A stretch of 64,000 bases of DNA from Nodosilinea sp. FACHB-131 (GCF_014695395.1 NZ_JACJOF010000021.1:1-64000), one strand, 5' to 3'. Shown: positions 1 through 9,272, counted from the first letter of the stretch. The notes: generated by a model not told the origin, from the sequence alone. Made by a program: numbers and translations.

Positions 1-186
1 ATGGCGTCGATGACCTTTTGCCTCAAATCGAGGCTGTAGGGTTTGGGCATAGCACTTGGAGGAAAATGTCTCTGCTTATAGCTTACGTCCTAACTCACAT
101 GGCTGTAGCTATACTATTCAGTATGTCACGCATCGTACCAGATTGGTTACATTTACGCCGTCAAATCCCTCTGACACAATCGGGGG

Positions 187-414
187 ATGGCGCGTGTGGG
201 CAAGGCTTTAAAGCAAGTTTTAGAAATTTATGGCATCAGCCAGAACAAGCTGGCGGTGACTATGGGTGTGCCGCGCCCTAGCGTGAACCGTTGGGTACAT
301 GAGCAACGCGACCCAGCAGGAGATGTGATTTTTGAGATTAAGGAAGCTCTCAAGCAGATCGACCCGGAAGCCGCGGATAAGTTTGTTCGTTTATATCTAG
401 GTGACACTTCATAG
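187..414 (+). CDS. Small XRE-like helix-turn-helix protein
   Basis: A 75-residue protein that is almost entirely one helix-turn-helix. The stretch ISQNKLAVTMGVPRPSVNRWV (residues 17-37) has the spacing of a Cro/C1-type HTH, and a short helical C-terminus (EIKEALKQID) follows. It probably binds DNA as a small autonomous regulator. The ATG at 187 directly abuts a GGGGG run, so a GTG at 196 with better ribosome-binding spacing is an alternative start. It lies upstream of the radical SAM/TcmP pair but in a different orientation from the radical SAM gene. Target genes are unknown. Confidence 0.7.
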   Translation: MARVGKALKQVLEIYGISQNKLAVTMGVPRPSVNRWVHEQRDPAGDVIFEIKEALKQIDPEAADKFVRLYLGDTS

Positions 415-486
415 CAATAACTGTAGGTGAACCCCTCAAAACATTTGGTTTTCTATCGAGGTGCCCTCAAAAGCTCATGAATGTTT

Positions 487-1428
487 TTACCAAACTTCAA
501 CAGTCGGTCGATAAAACCAAGTTTCAAGTCTATCCGAGCTTATATACTTATTTAAAGCAGGGTCGGGCCAAATATGCAGAATGTCTAGACAACCTAATTC
601 TGCAGCAGCCTCCTCTATTGCATTCCATTGCTTAAGAAAGTTTTCAGCCCAATCTTTATGACTCATTACCGAAGCTGCAAAAGATAGCCCCGCAGACAGC
701 ATTCTTTTCCCATTTGAACCCCTAGCATTGATAGGTTCCCAGAAAATAACCTCCGGTTCCAGAGGAAGTATTTTGCCTAAATACTCTAAAAAGTCTTTCT
801 TACCCATCTGGGGAACTGTAGGAGCAATGGCTACATAAAGCCTGCACCCAGACTTTTTACCCATGTATAAAGCTTTAAGCCTATCGGATGGCAAAGGCGC
901 ATGCGGTTCAATTTGACGACTTAGCTGATCATCTAAGTGTGGCAGACTCATGCCTATGGTAACGTTCCTATCCATAAGAACGTCCAAATCTTTTAACCAT
1001 AAGGGACTTCTAGTCAAAATTCTGATTCGCTTCTGACTCTTGAGAAGTATTTTTACCGACTGACGAGTTATTTTAGCAACTCTATTATTTTGATAAGGAT
1101 CAGTGCCAGAGCAAAGAAGTACGACTCCTTTACCTGCTTCAGTTTCTTTCCAAGTACGCTTTCTGTTAAGTTGCTCCTCTAACTTTTCTGGCAACTTGTC
1201 TCTTAACAGAAGATAATCTCCCCAGTCCATTTGAGGATCATTTACTCCGCTAGTGCGAAAGTGCTCCTGACGGGTACGTATTGTGGGCGTGGAAGGGACA
1301 TAGCAAAAAGTACACCCATGCAAACAACCAGAAGCTACATTGACCACATAGTCACATAGTCCCTTTTTGTTGAGTCCGCTTCTTTGCAAGGGAGACAAGA
1401 TCGTCTCAGTGCCGGAGACAGAAGCCAT
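487..1428 (-). CDS. Radical SAM protein, SPL-like (three-Cys) family
   Basis: A 313-residue protein with a CX3CX2C iron-sulfur motif (C35, C39, C42, in CLHGCTFCY), the signature of radical SAM enzymes that bind a [4Fe-4S] cluster and cleave S-adenosylmethionine. The overall pattern (TFCYVPS; GTDPYQ; a later ILTRSP strand) resembles the SplB-like/SPL-family radical SAM group. The substrate cannot be told from sequence. It is divergent from the TcmP-family gene at 1673, with a 244-nt shared promoter region. TcmP proteins are named for being encoded beside three-cysteine radical-SAM-like proteins, so the two probably work together. Base composition is more AT-rich than the main chromosome, consistent with an acquired module. 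Confidence 0.8.
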   Translation of the reverse strand: MASVSGTETILSPLQRSGLNKKGLCDYVVNVASGCLHGCTFCYVPSTPTIRTRQEHFRTSGVNDPQMDWGDYLLLRDKLPEKLEEQLNRKRTWKETEAGKGVVLLCSGTDPYQNNRVAKITRQSVKILLKSQKRIRILTRSPLWLKDLDVLMDRNVTIGMSLPHLDDQLSRQIEPHAPLPSDRLKALYMGKKSGCRLYVAIAPTVPQMGKKDFLEYLGKILPLEPEVIFWEPINARGSNGKRMLSAGLSFAASVMSHKDWAENFLKQWNAIEEAAAELGCLDILHIWPDPALNKYISSDRLETWFYRPTVEVW

Positions 1429-1672
1429 TTTAGTACATTTGAACTTTATCTAATCATAACTGATGGAACACTGGAGTAGTTGTAATCTTTAGATAAAACA
1501 AATATCAGGGATCCAATCAATCAAGCATCGTCAGCCAAATTGTGTCTAAAGCTGTATATAGCGTACAGATTTACTTCTTGACAGAGTGTTGCCACTATGC
1601 GTAGAAATTGCTAGGATTACTGTGCATGGTTAAAAATATTACTCAGCCCTAGTAAGCAAGGGACTCATAGAC

Positions 1673-3043
1673 ATGGAAGATTGGCAGAAGTACAAGCGCA
1701 GTTCCAAAGTTGTTTGGACGACTGATGGCCAGTTTCCTTCTATTGAGCCACATACTAAGGTTAAGCATCAATTACTTGAAAGCTACTTAAGCGACTGGGT
1801 GGCAACAATTACTGGGAACTGTCGTTTTGGGGCACAGCAAGTTACCCTGGTAGACGGCTTTTGTGGGGGTGGTATCTATAGGGATGGCAATTCCACATGG
1901 GAGGGCTCGCCAATCCGCATAATTAGGGCCATCGAGAGTGGTTGGAAATCAGTTCAGGAACGTAAACCCTACCAGAAACTGGATATTGCTTATTTATTTG
2001 TTGATAGGCGAAAAGAACATACAGATTGTCTCAAGCAGCAAATTAGGGATCATGGATATGGTCATTTGCTAGACTCTGGAATCATTCAAGTTAAATCAGG
2101 GCATTTTGAGGACCACTTGGGCGAATGCTTACAGTGGATCAAGTCTCGTGGCGGATATTCTTTCTTCTTTCTTGATCCATTCGGTAGCGTCGATCTGCCG
2201 GGAATGTCTAAGGCAATCCTTTCTCTTGGCAGATCAGAGGTTTTGCTTAATCACATGCAAAATGATGCTTTTGTAAGGCCAATCGTGCAAGCTTTTAAGA
2301 ATGGAAGAGGTGAAAGCTATTTAAGACAATACAACTTAGGTGAAGCTTATTCATTTTGTGCCGACTATGACAACTTGCCAAATCTTCAGCGCCAGACTTT
2401 GTCACAGAATGCAGCTTTAGAGCTTTACAGAAAGCAGAGCAACCCTAGATTTGCCTGGACATTTGCTTTCATGAAAAATAGAGATACAGTTTATTACTAC
2501 CTAATACATTTGTCAAATCAGCCTACTGCGGTCAGCGTAATGCGCAGAAACTTATGGCTATATAATAATCTAGACTACCAGTTTCATTATGGAGTTTTCG
2601 GTCTTGGATATCGGACAATTGAGGATTTTAGCAGCAACTTAAAGTTGCTAGACATAAACACAAGAAATAATCAAGCTTGTAGAGATAGACTTACAGAGCA
2701 GCTAGATAGATTTCTACATAAAACTAACAATTTAGCCTTTAAACAAATATATGAAGGAACGGTTGATTTTCATCCGGCTACTCGTGAAGATTGTATGAGC
2801 GTAATTCATCAAGGAATGCTAGATGGCTTGTGGGAAATTGAGCGAGATGGTAAGTACATAGGCTCCTCTCAGCTAACCAACAGAGACATTGTTCGACCAT
2901 CCAAAACACAACAATTAGTTCTGCTGCCTGATTATGCATCAGGGCGTATATCTCCTAAAAGGCAAGTAGGTAGTCGTAGTAGTGTGGCGCAAATGAAGCC
3001 GAGTCATTTTGGACAAATGAATATCCTAGAAACCGATATTTAA
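1673..3043 (+). CDS. tcmP: Three-Cys-motif partner protein TcmP-like
   Basis: A 456-residue protein matching the TcmP family layout. An N-terminal segment leads to VDGFCGGGIYRDG (residues 60-71) and a GSP motif, then FLDPFG (D168-G171). These resemble motif I and motif IV of class I SAM-dependent methyltransferases, so a methyltransferase-like fold is likely (inference). The C-terminal third (from about residue 330) is probably a winged-helix-like region. The start is the ATG after a weak upstream AG-rich stretch. It is divergent from the radical SAM gene at 487-1428. TcmP proteins are biochemically uncharacterised and often occur on mobile or defence-type islands. The local DNA is AT-rich relative to the flanks from 3.2 kb on. 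Confidence 0.75.
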   Translation: MEDWQKYKRSSKVVWTTDGQFPSIEPHTKVKHQLLESYLSDWVATITGNCRFGAQQVTLVDGFCGGGIYRDGNSTWEGSPIRIIRAIESGWKSVQERKPYQKLDIAYLFVDRRKEHTDCLKQQIRDHGYGHLLDSGIIQVKSGHFEDHLGECLQWIKSRGGYSFFFLDPFGSVDLPGMSKAILSLGRSEVLLNHMQNDAFVRPIVQAFKNGRGESYLRQYNLGEAYSFCADYDNLPNLQRQTLSQNAALELYRKQSNPRFAWTFAFMKNRDTVYYYLIHLSNQPTAVSVMRRNLWLYNNLDYQFHYGVFGLGYRTIEDFSSNLKLLDINTRNNQACRDRLTEQLDRFLHKTNNLAFKQIYEGTVDFHPATREDCMSVIHQGMLDGLWEIERDGKYIGSSQLTNRDIVRPSKTQQLVLLPDYASGRISPKRQVGSRSSVAQMKPSHFGQMNILETDI

Positions 3044-3222
3044 CTACTTCAAGTCCGTTTGAAATAGCGTAAATTGTTTGCTTAGGTGGCAAAGAAACGC
3101 TTGCTTAAGCCAACAATTCAGATGTAGAACGAAGGCCAGGTATATTTTTTATAACTCCGAGCGCAAACGCCTTCGCTGCCCAGACGAGAAAACACCCTCA
3201 CTCTAAGCACCAATAGAGCTTA

Positions 3223-3495
3223 TTAAGCCTGCCCACTAGCCACCAGCCATACGTAGGCCAGCACGCCTAGCGCCGCTACCCCTGCTAGTGCCTCGCCCTG
3301 CTGATTGATAAAGGTTTGCGCGATCGCCCACGAGTCGCGCAGCAGCTGTCGCCGGGTTTGGCCCAGCTCAACCATCAGCGCCTTAACTTCGGCATCAACC
3401 TCTTTAATGGTCAGCTCGTTGCGCTGGTAGGCGGCTTCGACCTCGTCTAGCTTGCGCCAGTAGTCTCGGGTGGCACCCATCAAATCGGGAAGCAT
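3223..3495 (-). CDS. Small membrane-anchored protein of unknown function
   Basis: A 90-residue protein with a helical, charged N-terminal part (residues 1-60, heptad-like, probably coiled coil) and one hydrophobic C-terminal segment (about 70-87, ALAGVAALGVLAYVWLVAS) that should be a tail anchor. No family recognised. The start ATG is preceded by an A/T-rich leader on the minus strand. It stands alone before the DUF433 gene; codon use matches the main chromosome. Confidence 0.6.
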   Translation of the reverse strand: MLPDLMGATRDYWRKLDEVEAAYQRNELTIKEVDAEVKALMVELGQTRRQLLRDSWAIAQTFINQQGEALAGVAALGVLAYVWLVASGQA

Positions 3496-3577
3496 TGGTT
3501 AACTTTTGTAACTGCGTTATTGACAGTTTAACGCTGCTCCGATTTGGGAGGGCTCTGTAGAAAGGGGTAGGGTGAGG

Positions 3578-4000
3578 TTAGGCTTTTGCTGCTTCGATCG
3601 GTTTCTCGACTACCTGCTCGGGCACTTGCGTGGGTATCTGCTCAGTGACGGCTACAGCTGCCTCATCGCCGTGGGCCTGATAAAAGACCAGCGCCGCCTT
3701 CACCTGATCTTCAGAAAGACCATACTCTTCGGCAATCTGCTCCGTTGACCATTCCCACTCAGTTGCCGCCATCACCACGGTTCGCACATGAATGCTGGTG
3801 CCATGTACCACGGGCACCCAGCTATTCTCAGCATCAGAGCGAAAGGCAATGTCTGGAAAGGCAGGGTCAGGTTCCATCAGAGCGCAGTGGGTTTCTTTTT
3901 GCAGCGAGGCTAAAACCGTATTCACGAGCTGCCAACGGTCCTCGACAGAGAGTTGCAGAACCTGATCTTGTAATTCCTGGAGGGTCATAGATGTGAGCAT
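3578..4000 (-). CDS. DUF433-family (antitoxin-like) protein
   Basis: The core HGTSIHVRTVV...TEQIAEEYGLSEDQVKAAL is the DUF433 helix-turn-helix-like fold, found in antitoxin-like proteins of cyanobacteria. The N-terminus (MTLQELQDQVLQLSVEDRWQLV) is the short helical segment often seen before it, and the C-terminal tail is low-complexity. The open frame extends to 4138, but starts at 4000 (GAGGTG about 14 nt upstream) or 3988 fit the conserved N-terminus and avoid the divergent gene. No PIN-domain toxin partner lies next to it, so a toxin-antitoxin role is not supported here. Confidence 0.75.
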   Translation of the reverse strand: MLTSMTLQELQDQVLQLSVEDRWQLVNTVLASLQKETHCALMEPDPAFPDIAFRSDAENSWVPVVHGTSIHVRTVVMAATEWEWSTEQIAEEYGLSEDQVKAALVFYQAHGDEAAVAVTEQIPTQVPEQVVEKPIEAAKA

Positions 4001-4155
4001 GGGTGCGGGTTGAACACCTCCTATTAAACTGCAAATGCTGGGCCGGGTCTTGTCTGTGGCAGCCCCAGGGGGCCAAGGCGACTGGTTTATGCTGATAGAA
4101 GTGCTTCTCGCCCGCAGGAGAGGCTTGCTAAACCCCATTTCTCTATTGTTGCGCT

Positions 4156-5367
4156 ATGTTTGCCACCACTGCCCCGCCGCTGCCCGTCAACCGCGATCGC
4201 ATTCGCCCAACCATTCAAGCTTTGCAAGATCAGTTGGTCACCTGGCGACGCGGTCTGCACCAGCGGCCCGAGCTGGGGTTTAAAGAGTGGCTGACCGCCG
4301 ATTTCATCTGCGAAAAGCTCAGCGAGTGGGGCATTGACTACCAACGCAACATCGCTCAAACCGGCGTGGCAGCGGTGATTGAGGGCACCCGTTCCGGCCC
4401 GGTGCTGGGCATTCGCGCCGATATGGATGCCCTACCCATTCAAGAAGAGAACGCCGTGCCCTACTGCTCACAGCACGACGGGGTGATGCACGCCTGCGGA
4501 CACGACGGCCACGTGGCGATTGCCCTGGGCACCGCCTACTATCTCTCCACCCACCGCGACTTTGCGGGCACTGTCAAAATTATCTTTCAGCCTGCCGAAG
4601 AGGGGCCGGGGGGTGCCAAACCCATGATTGAAGCGGGAGTGCTGAAGAACCCCGACGTGGAAGCCATAATTGGCCTTCACCTCTGGAATAACTTGCCCTT
4701 AGGCACCGTGGGCGTGCGCACCGGGGCACTGATGGCGGCGTCAGAATTCTTTACCTGCACGGTGCAGGGTAAGGGCGGCCACGGCGCGCTGCCTCACCAA
4801 ACGGTTGATTCCATCGTGGTGGGGTCGCAGATTGTCAATGCGCTGCAAACTATTGTGGCCCGCAACATTGACCCCACCAAATCGGCGGTGGTCACCGTGG
4901 GTCGGTTTCACGCCGGCAAGGCTCAGAACGTGATTGCCGACACGGCTACCCTCAGCGGCACGGTGCGTTACTTCGACTCCGTCTACGCCGACTACTTTGC
5001 CCCCCGCATGGAGCAGATCATTGCGGGCGTTTGTCAGGCCCACGGAGCCAGCTACAGCTTCGACTACAGAGCACTTTATCCACCCGTGATCAACGATGCG
5101 GGCATGGCGGATCTGGTGCGATCGGTGGCTTTGGCAGTGGTAGAAACCCCAGCAGGGGTCGTGCCCGACTGTCACACCATGGGCGGCGAAGACATGGCCT
5201 TTTTCTTGCAGGAAGTGCCGGGGTGCTACTTCTTTTTAGGCTCAGCCAATGCCGACAAGGCGCTGGCCTATCCCCACCATCACCCCCGCTTCGACTTTGA
5301 TGAAACGGCCCTGGGGTTGGGGGTGGAGATGTTTGTGCGCTGTGTGGAAGCGTATTTTGGAGAGTAG
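4156..5367 (+). CDS. M20-family amidohydrolase (IAA-amino acid/hippurate hydrolase-like)
   Basis: A 403-residue M20D peptidase. Metal-ligand motifs are visible: ADMDALPIQE (residues 89-98), HACGHDGH (112-119, with the Cys114/His116 ligands of the amidohydrolase subgroup), PAEEGPGG (147-153), and a late HTMGGEDMA metal/dimer motif. These enzymes hydrolyse N-acyl amino acids in the cytosol with two divalent metals. Length is normal for the family and it looks intact. It is monocistronic; a G-rich repeat follows the stop codon. Confidence 0.9.
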   Translation: MFATTAPPLPVNRDRIRPTIQALQDQLVTWRRGLHQRPELGFKEWLTADFICEKLSEWGIDYQRNIAQTGVAAVIEGTRSGPVLGIRADMDALPIQEENAVPYCSQHDGVMHACGHDGHVAIALGTAYYLSTHRDFAGTVKIIFQPAEEGPGGAKPMIEAGVLKNPDVEAIIGLHLWNNLPLGTVGVRTGALMAASEFFTCTVQGKGGHGALPHQTVDSIVVGSQIVNALQTIVARNIDPTKSAVVTVGRFHAGKAQNVIADTATLSGTVRYFDSVYADYFAPRMEQIIAGVCQAHGASYSFDYRALYPPVINDAGMADLVRSVALAVVETPAGVVPDCHTMGGEDMAFFLQEVPGCYFFLGSANADKALAYPHHHPRFDFDETALGLGVEMFVRCVEAYFGE

Positions 5368-5412
5368 ATGGGTAGGTGAGTAGGCGGGTAGAGGGTGGAT
5401 GGGTAGGGGGTG
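5367..5412 (+). repeat. G-rich interspersed repeat
   Basis: Short runs of GGGTAGG/GGATGGGTAGGGGG just after the amidohydrolase stop codon. This is one copy of the family seen at 6905, 10324, 36770, 45085, 45708, 49585, 50775, 52120, 55795 and 60110. Confidence 0.75.
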
Positions 5413-5568
5413 AGTTGTCCTCTTTTCTTCTGGGGTGCTCTGCGGCAACGCCTGTCCCTGGGGCAAATGGGGTCGCTTAGGGAGCACCCAAGATTAACTT
5501 CTTTAATAGAGAGAGTTCTCGGTCGACAGAGTTGCTATGCTTGGCGGTTAGATAACGAGGATTCCACC

Positions 5569-6174
5569 ATGGGGCAGCTGTTTCGGCGGTTTAGGGGGCT
5601 AGCGATCGCGGCGATCGCCCTGGTCGTGAGTATCGTGCTGACCCAGGAAATGCACCTTAGCGGCGGGATTAGTGATCGGGATGCGCTTGCCCAAACCAAC
5701 GCCCCACTGCCAGCCCTGGCACCGGCCCTGCCTATGGTCAACGGCAATTTTGAAGACCCCCAGGGCCGGTTTCAGATCGGCATTTTAGACGGCTACAGCG
5801 TCAGTTCGGCAGGTGGCAGTCCGCTATTTCAAGCTGCGGATGGCAGTTTAGCCTACACCGTAGCGGTGACCCCCCTGCCTACGGCCCAGACACCTGAAGC
5901 GGCCCTAGTGGCGGCAGCCGAAAGTACCTTTGGGGCGGGGGAGGGCTTTGTGGCAGGTGACGACGTGCAGCCCATCCCCGGCGGCGGCATTCGCATTAAC
6001 TGGACGGGCCGCCTCAGCCAGGGAGCCGCCCCGCCTCAACCCATTACCGGCAAAATCTTTGCCCGCCAGCGCGGCGAAGAAGCATTTCTGCTGCTGGTGG
6101 CGGCCACCAGTGCCGCCGAACCCCAGCTGTCTGACGCCATCAATGCCCTAGGGGGGACGCTGACGGTGCCGTAG
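5569..6174 (+). CDS. Secreted or membrane-anchored protein of unknown function
   Basis: A 201-residue protein. Start chosen at ATG 5569, with GAGG 8 nt upstream; the open frame runs further 5' without coding character. It has an N-terminal signal or anchor (RGLAIAAIALVVSIVLT), a Pro/Ala-rich spacer, then a compact domain of about 130 residues (NFEDPQGRFQIGILDGY...). The layout resembles cyanobacterial exported proteins with a small alpha/beta domain. No catalytic motif is visible. The next gene (6211) is co-oriented 36 nt downstream, and the VWA gene follows, so the three may form a unit. Confidence 0.65.
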   Translation: MGQLFRRFRGLAIAAIALVVSIVLTQEMHLSGGISDRDALAQTNAPLPALAPALPMVNGNFEDPQGRFQIGILDGYSVSSAGGSPLFQAADGSLAYTVAVTPLPTAQTPEAALVAAAESTFGAGEGFVAGDDVQPIPGGGIRINWTGRLSQGAAPPQPITGKIFARQRGEEAFLLLVAATSAAEPQLSDAINALGGTLTVP

Positions 6175-6210
6175 GCTACAGTAGCGTTAATTAAAGGGGT
6201 TCAGCAGGCT

Positions 6211-6858
6211 ATGGGTATGCGCCGATCGACCTTGTGGGGGCAGCCCCAAACCTATTTATTGCTGGGGGGCACCGCCCTGGGGTATGCCTTGATGATAGTT
6301 TTGGCGGGGCCAAAACCCATAGCTGTGCTGGCGGGCTCCGGAGTGGCGGCGGCCATGGTGAGCAGTTGGGCGGCGGGCTTTCGCCCCAGCAAAGCGACGG
6401 CCAACAGCGGCGATCTGCTCGACGCCCAAACCTTTGCCAGCCAGTTGGGTACTCTGGAGCAACGGGTGCCGCCAAAAGCCCAAAAAGCTTGGCGCGAAGT
6501 GCAAGCCTGGTCTACCGAATCGCAATGCTTTGCTGCCCGCATCTACGATCGCGACCCCCTTCTGCAAGTGGAACTGCTCGAAGCCCTGCACACCGTGCTC
6601 GATCTCTCAGGCCAGGTGGCCGACGGCCTAGCCGTGCTTGACCAGATCGAAACCCCAGCCTATCAACAGATGGCCCAGCAGCGCTTGGCCGCCAGCCGCG
6701 ATCGCCTCCAGGCCACCCACTCCCAACTGCAACAGCTCCAAGACCAGGTTGCCCTCTCCACCCTCGACACCGCTGGCGACAGCACCCTACCCCACAGCCT
6801 CCAATCCTTGATTGAGGCCAACAAAACCATTCTCCAAGACAACCAAGATTCCGCGTAG
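6211..6858 (+). CDS. Membrane-anchored coiled-coil protein, unknown function
   Basis: A 215-residue protein. Two hydrophobic segments (about residues 15-34 and 36-54) form a membrane hairpin. A helical cytosolic part of about 160 residues follows, with a Gln/Leu-rich coiled coil near 165-195 (QQRLAASRDRLQATHSQLQQL). Not recognised as a named family. It sits 36 nt after the secreted protein and upstream of the SBP-VWA gene, suggesting a role in the same envelope process. Confidence 0.65.
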   Translation: MGMRRSTLWGQPQTYLLLGGTALGYALMIVLAGPKPIAVLAGSGVAAAMVSSWAAGFRPSKATANSGDLLDAQTFASQLGTLEQRVPPKAQKAWREVQAWSTESQCFAARIYDRDPLLQVELLEALHTVLDLSGQVADGLAVLDQIETPAYQQMAQQRLAASRDRLQATHSQLQQLQDQVALSTLDTAGDSTLPHSLQSLIEANKTILQDNQDSA

Positions 6859-6904
6859 CCCCCAATCTACAAAAACCTTCAGGAAAACACGCAATTTGTC
6901 CTGT

Positions 6905-6956
6905 ATCTACTTCCCCACCCCCTACCCCTCACCCATCCACTCATCCACTCCCAAAA
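6905..6956 (-). repeat. C-rich copy of the interspersed repeat
   Basis: CCCACCCCCTACCCCTCACC followed by CATCCACTCATCCACTCCC, directly upstream of the VWA gene start. Written in the opposite polarity to the copy at 5367. Confidence 0.7.
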
Positions 6957-8699
6957 ATGCGCCGCCTCCCCCTCATTCCGTTTCTCATCAGCCTCTGCGC
7001 CGTGCTGCTGTGGAACTGCACACCAGACGCTTTCAATGGCACTCCCAAAGTTGATTCTGTGGAGAGCGCTCGGCAGGCCCTAGAGCAGTCGGTCTTGCCC
7101 AAGATCACCGTTGGCGAAGAGCTGATCCCTAATGAGGTGGCCAGTCGCTACACCACCGACCAGATCGTCGATCCCCTGCCTGATGTCAACACCTTTCCGC
7201 TGCACGCGGCCCAACCGGGCGGCAACAATACCGCCTACATAGAGATCTATAGTTCCTCTGAAAAGGCCAACGTTGATCGCCAAAACGAGCGCTGGCTGGT
7301 GGAAGTTGCCGAAGCCTTTAACCAGCGCAAAGAGACCCTGCCTTCTGGGGAAGTGATTCAGGTGGGAGTGCGCCAGGTGGCTTCGGGTACCGCCGCTCGG
7401 CTGCTAGGGGCCGGAGCCGTCAAGCCCCAGGGCTATAGCCCATCTAACGATCTCTGGGTGGCGATGGTGCAGAGCCAGGGGGTGAGCACCGTGCCTGTGG
7501 CCGCCCGCCTGGTGCCTAACACCGCTGGTTGGGTGCTGCCCAAGCCCGTCTACGATAGTTTGGCTGAAAACGGCACCGTCAGCTTTGACCGGCTGCTGAA
7601 TGCGATCGCCTCGGGCGAAGTCACCGTAGCCTACCCCAACCCCTACAGCAGCTCCACTGCGCTCAACCTGCTCTACACGCTGTACTGGCGGGCCGCTGGG
7701 CACCAGGACAATGGCGGACCGCTCACCGTAGCCGAGCTGCAAACTCCCCAGGTCAACTCGGTCTTTGACCAGTTTCAGCAGCAGGTGCTGATCACCACGC
7801 CCACCACCCTCGACTTGCAGGAGCTATTCCTGCGCGACCAGAGCAATCTGCAAGCCTTTCCGCTGGAATACCAAAACTACCTGGCCCTGCGCGAGGTGCC
7901 CGGCTTTAGCGACACCGAGTTTGTGCCCTTTGGCGTGCCCCACAACAATCCTTTAGTCGGCTTTGGTTGGAACACGCCCCAGCAGGTGGCGGCCCTACAG
8001 CGGTTTGCCCAGTTTGCCCAGTCGGCCGAAATGCAGACCCTGGCCCAGCAGCAGGGCTTTGTTGAAACCGACTACCTGAAGGCCAAGCAGGTGCCCCCCT
8101 TCCCCAACGGGGAAACCCTGCTGGCCGCCCAGTCAAACTGGAAACTCCGCAAAGATGGGGGCCGCACCGTCTATATGGCTCTAGTGATCGACACCAGCGG
8201 CTCCATGGAAGGGGAGCGGATTCAGGCTCTTAAGGATGGTTTACGGGTTGCCGCTGAGCAGATTAACTCAGGCAACTACGTCAGCGTCGTCACCTTTGCC
8301 GATGCGCCCAGTCGCCGACTGCCCCTAGCTCCTTTTGATCAGCTTCAGCACCAAAAGTTTTTGGCCACCGTTGACAGTTTGCGGGCCGATGGTGCGACAG
8401 CCATGTACGACGGGGCCATGGTGGGCCTAGCCGACCTGCTGGCCCAAAAAGAAAAAGACCCTAACGGACGCTACTACCTACTGCTGCTTAGCGATGGTGA
8501 GGTCAACCGGGGCTATACCTTTGACGCCGTTCAAGACATTCTTGCCTACAGCGATGTGCGCTTCTACCCCATTGCCTACGGTGAGGTGAATCAGGGGGAA
8601 TTGGAGGCGATCGCATCCCTGCGCGAGTCCACCGTGCAGCAGGGCACCCCTGACAACGTGCAAACCCTGTTCAAGGATCTGTTCCAGGTGAATCTTTAG
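6957..8699 (+). CDS. Substrate-binding-like plus VWA-domain protein
   Basis: A 580-residue protein. The N-terminal hydrophobic segment ends in LLWNC, a loose lipobox, so it is probably exported and perhaps lipid-anchored. Residues about 80-370 resemble a periplasmic solute-binding fold. Residues about 400-575 are a von Willebrand factor A domain with an intact MIDAS (VIDTSGSM, i.e. DxSxS; later a T in ADGATAM and the D of LLSDGE). Such proteins are thought to mediate metal-dependent protein contacts in the periplasm. The start follows a C-rich repeat with no good Shine-Dalgarno. The small gene at 8797 follows in the same direction. Confidence 0.8.
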   Translation: MRRLPLIPFLISLCAVLLWNCTPDAFNGTPKVDSVESARQALEQSVLPKITVGEELIPNEVASRYTTDQIVDPLPDVNTFPLHAAQPGGNNTAYIEIYSSSEKANVDRQNERWLVEVAEAFNQRKETLPSGEVIQVGVRQVASGTAARLLGAGAVKPQGYSPSNDLWVAMVQSQGVSTVPVAARLVPNTAGWVLPKPVYDSLAENGTVSFDRLLNAIASGEVTVAYPNPYSSSTALNLLYTLYWRAAGHQDNGGPLTVAELQTPQVNSVFDQFQQQVLITTPTTLDLQELFLRDQSNLQAFPLEYQNYLALREVPGFSDTEFVPFGVPHNNPLVGFGWNTPQQVAALQRFAQFAQSAEMQTLAQQQGFVETDYLKAKQVPPFPNGETLLAAQSNWKLRKDGGRTVYMALVIDTSGSMEGERIQALKDGLRVAAEQINSGNYVSVVTFADAPSRRLPLAPFDQLQHQKFLATVDSLRADGATAMYDGAMVGLADLLAQKEKDPNGRYYLLLLSDGEVNRGYTFDAVQDILAYSDVRFYPIAYGEVNQGELEAIASLRESTVQQGTPDNVQTLFKDLFQVNL

Positions 8700-8706
8700 A
8701 ATTCAA

Positions 8707-8752
8707 AATTCAAAGTTAAAAATTTAGAATCACCAATTTTTAACTTTGAATT
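8707..8752 (+). repeat. AT-rich perfect hairpin (TTGAATTTTGAA-type repeat)
   Basis: Perfect inverted repeat: arm 8707-8724 (AATTCAAAGTTAAAAATT), loop 8725-8734, arm 8735-8752. The 18-bp stem starts 8 nt after the VWA stop codon. It could act as a transcript end but looks like the AT-rich repeat also present at about 50655, 55869 and 59155. Confidence 0.75.
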
Positions 8753-8796
8753 GACAATTTTGAACTGCCACCGCAATCCCCCGTCTTCCCGCCCCT

Positions 8797-9174
8797 ATGC
8801 GTAACCCCAATCAACGACTGATTCTCACCATCGGCTCGGGCTGGTTGGCCTTTGCTGGCCTGGGGCTGGGTCTGCGCGAATTTCTTTCCGGCCCAGCGGT
8901 GACGGTGATCATCGATCGCAGCTACTGCGCCCCGGCCCAGTGGCAGGAACGGGTGAGCGATCGCTACGCCAGCCTCTACGCCGAACAGGAGCAGCGGCAG
9001 CTCACCATCGACCAGGTGATCTACGTCAGCGACCTGGGTCAGGAGGTTGCCGCAGCGATCCCCTCCCCCGAAGATGTGCAGACCCTCAGCACCTACGGCA
9101 GACCCAACCCTACCCAAATGCAGCAAGCCACCACAGAAAATCCCGATGCTACGGTGCTGAGCTGCGGCAATTAG
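8797..9174 (+). CDS. Small exported or membrane protein, unknown function
   Basis: A 125-residue protein with one N-terminal hydrophobic segment (TIGSGWLAFAGLGLGLREFL) followed by a soluble region (ITVIIDRSYC..., two cysteines at both ends). The conserved look of IDRSYCAP and the position after the VWA gene suggest a shared envelope function. No family recognised. The start is the first ATG of the frame, preceded by a C-rich run and no clear ribosome-binding site. Confidence 0.6.
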   Translation: MRNPNQRLILTIGSGWLAFAGLGLGLREFLSGPAVTVIIDRSYCAPAQWQERVSDRYASLYAEQEQRQLTIDQVIYVSDLGQEVAAAIPSPEDVQTLSTYGRPNPTQMQQATTENPDATVLSCGN

Positions 9175-9272
9175 CTGGATGGGTGCGGGGTCGGTGAGTC
9201 GGGGGTATGGCTCTGCCACTTACCTCGATTCAGACCTAAACTGGAGGCTGCGTCAACATTTGCATCACCTCC

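Noticed and set aside
3578-4000. Toxin-antitoxin pair
   Set aside because: The DUF433 gene has no adjacent PIN or other toxin gene; the flanking genes are an unrelated small membrane protein and an amidohydrolase.
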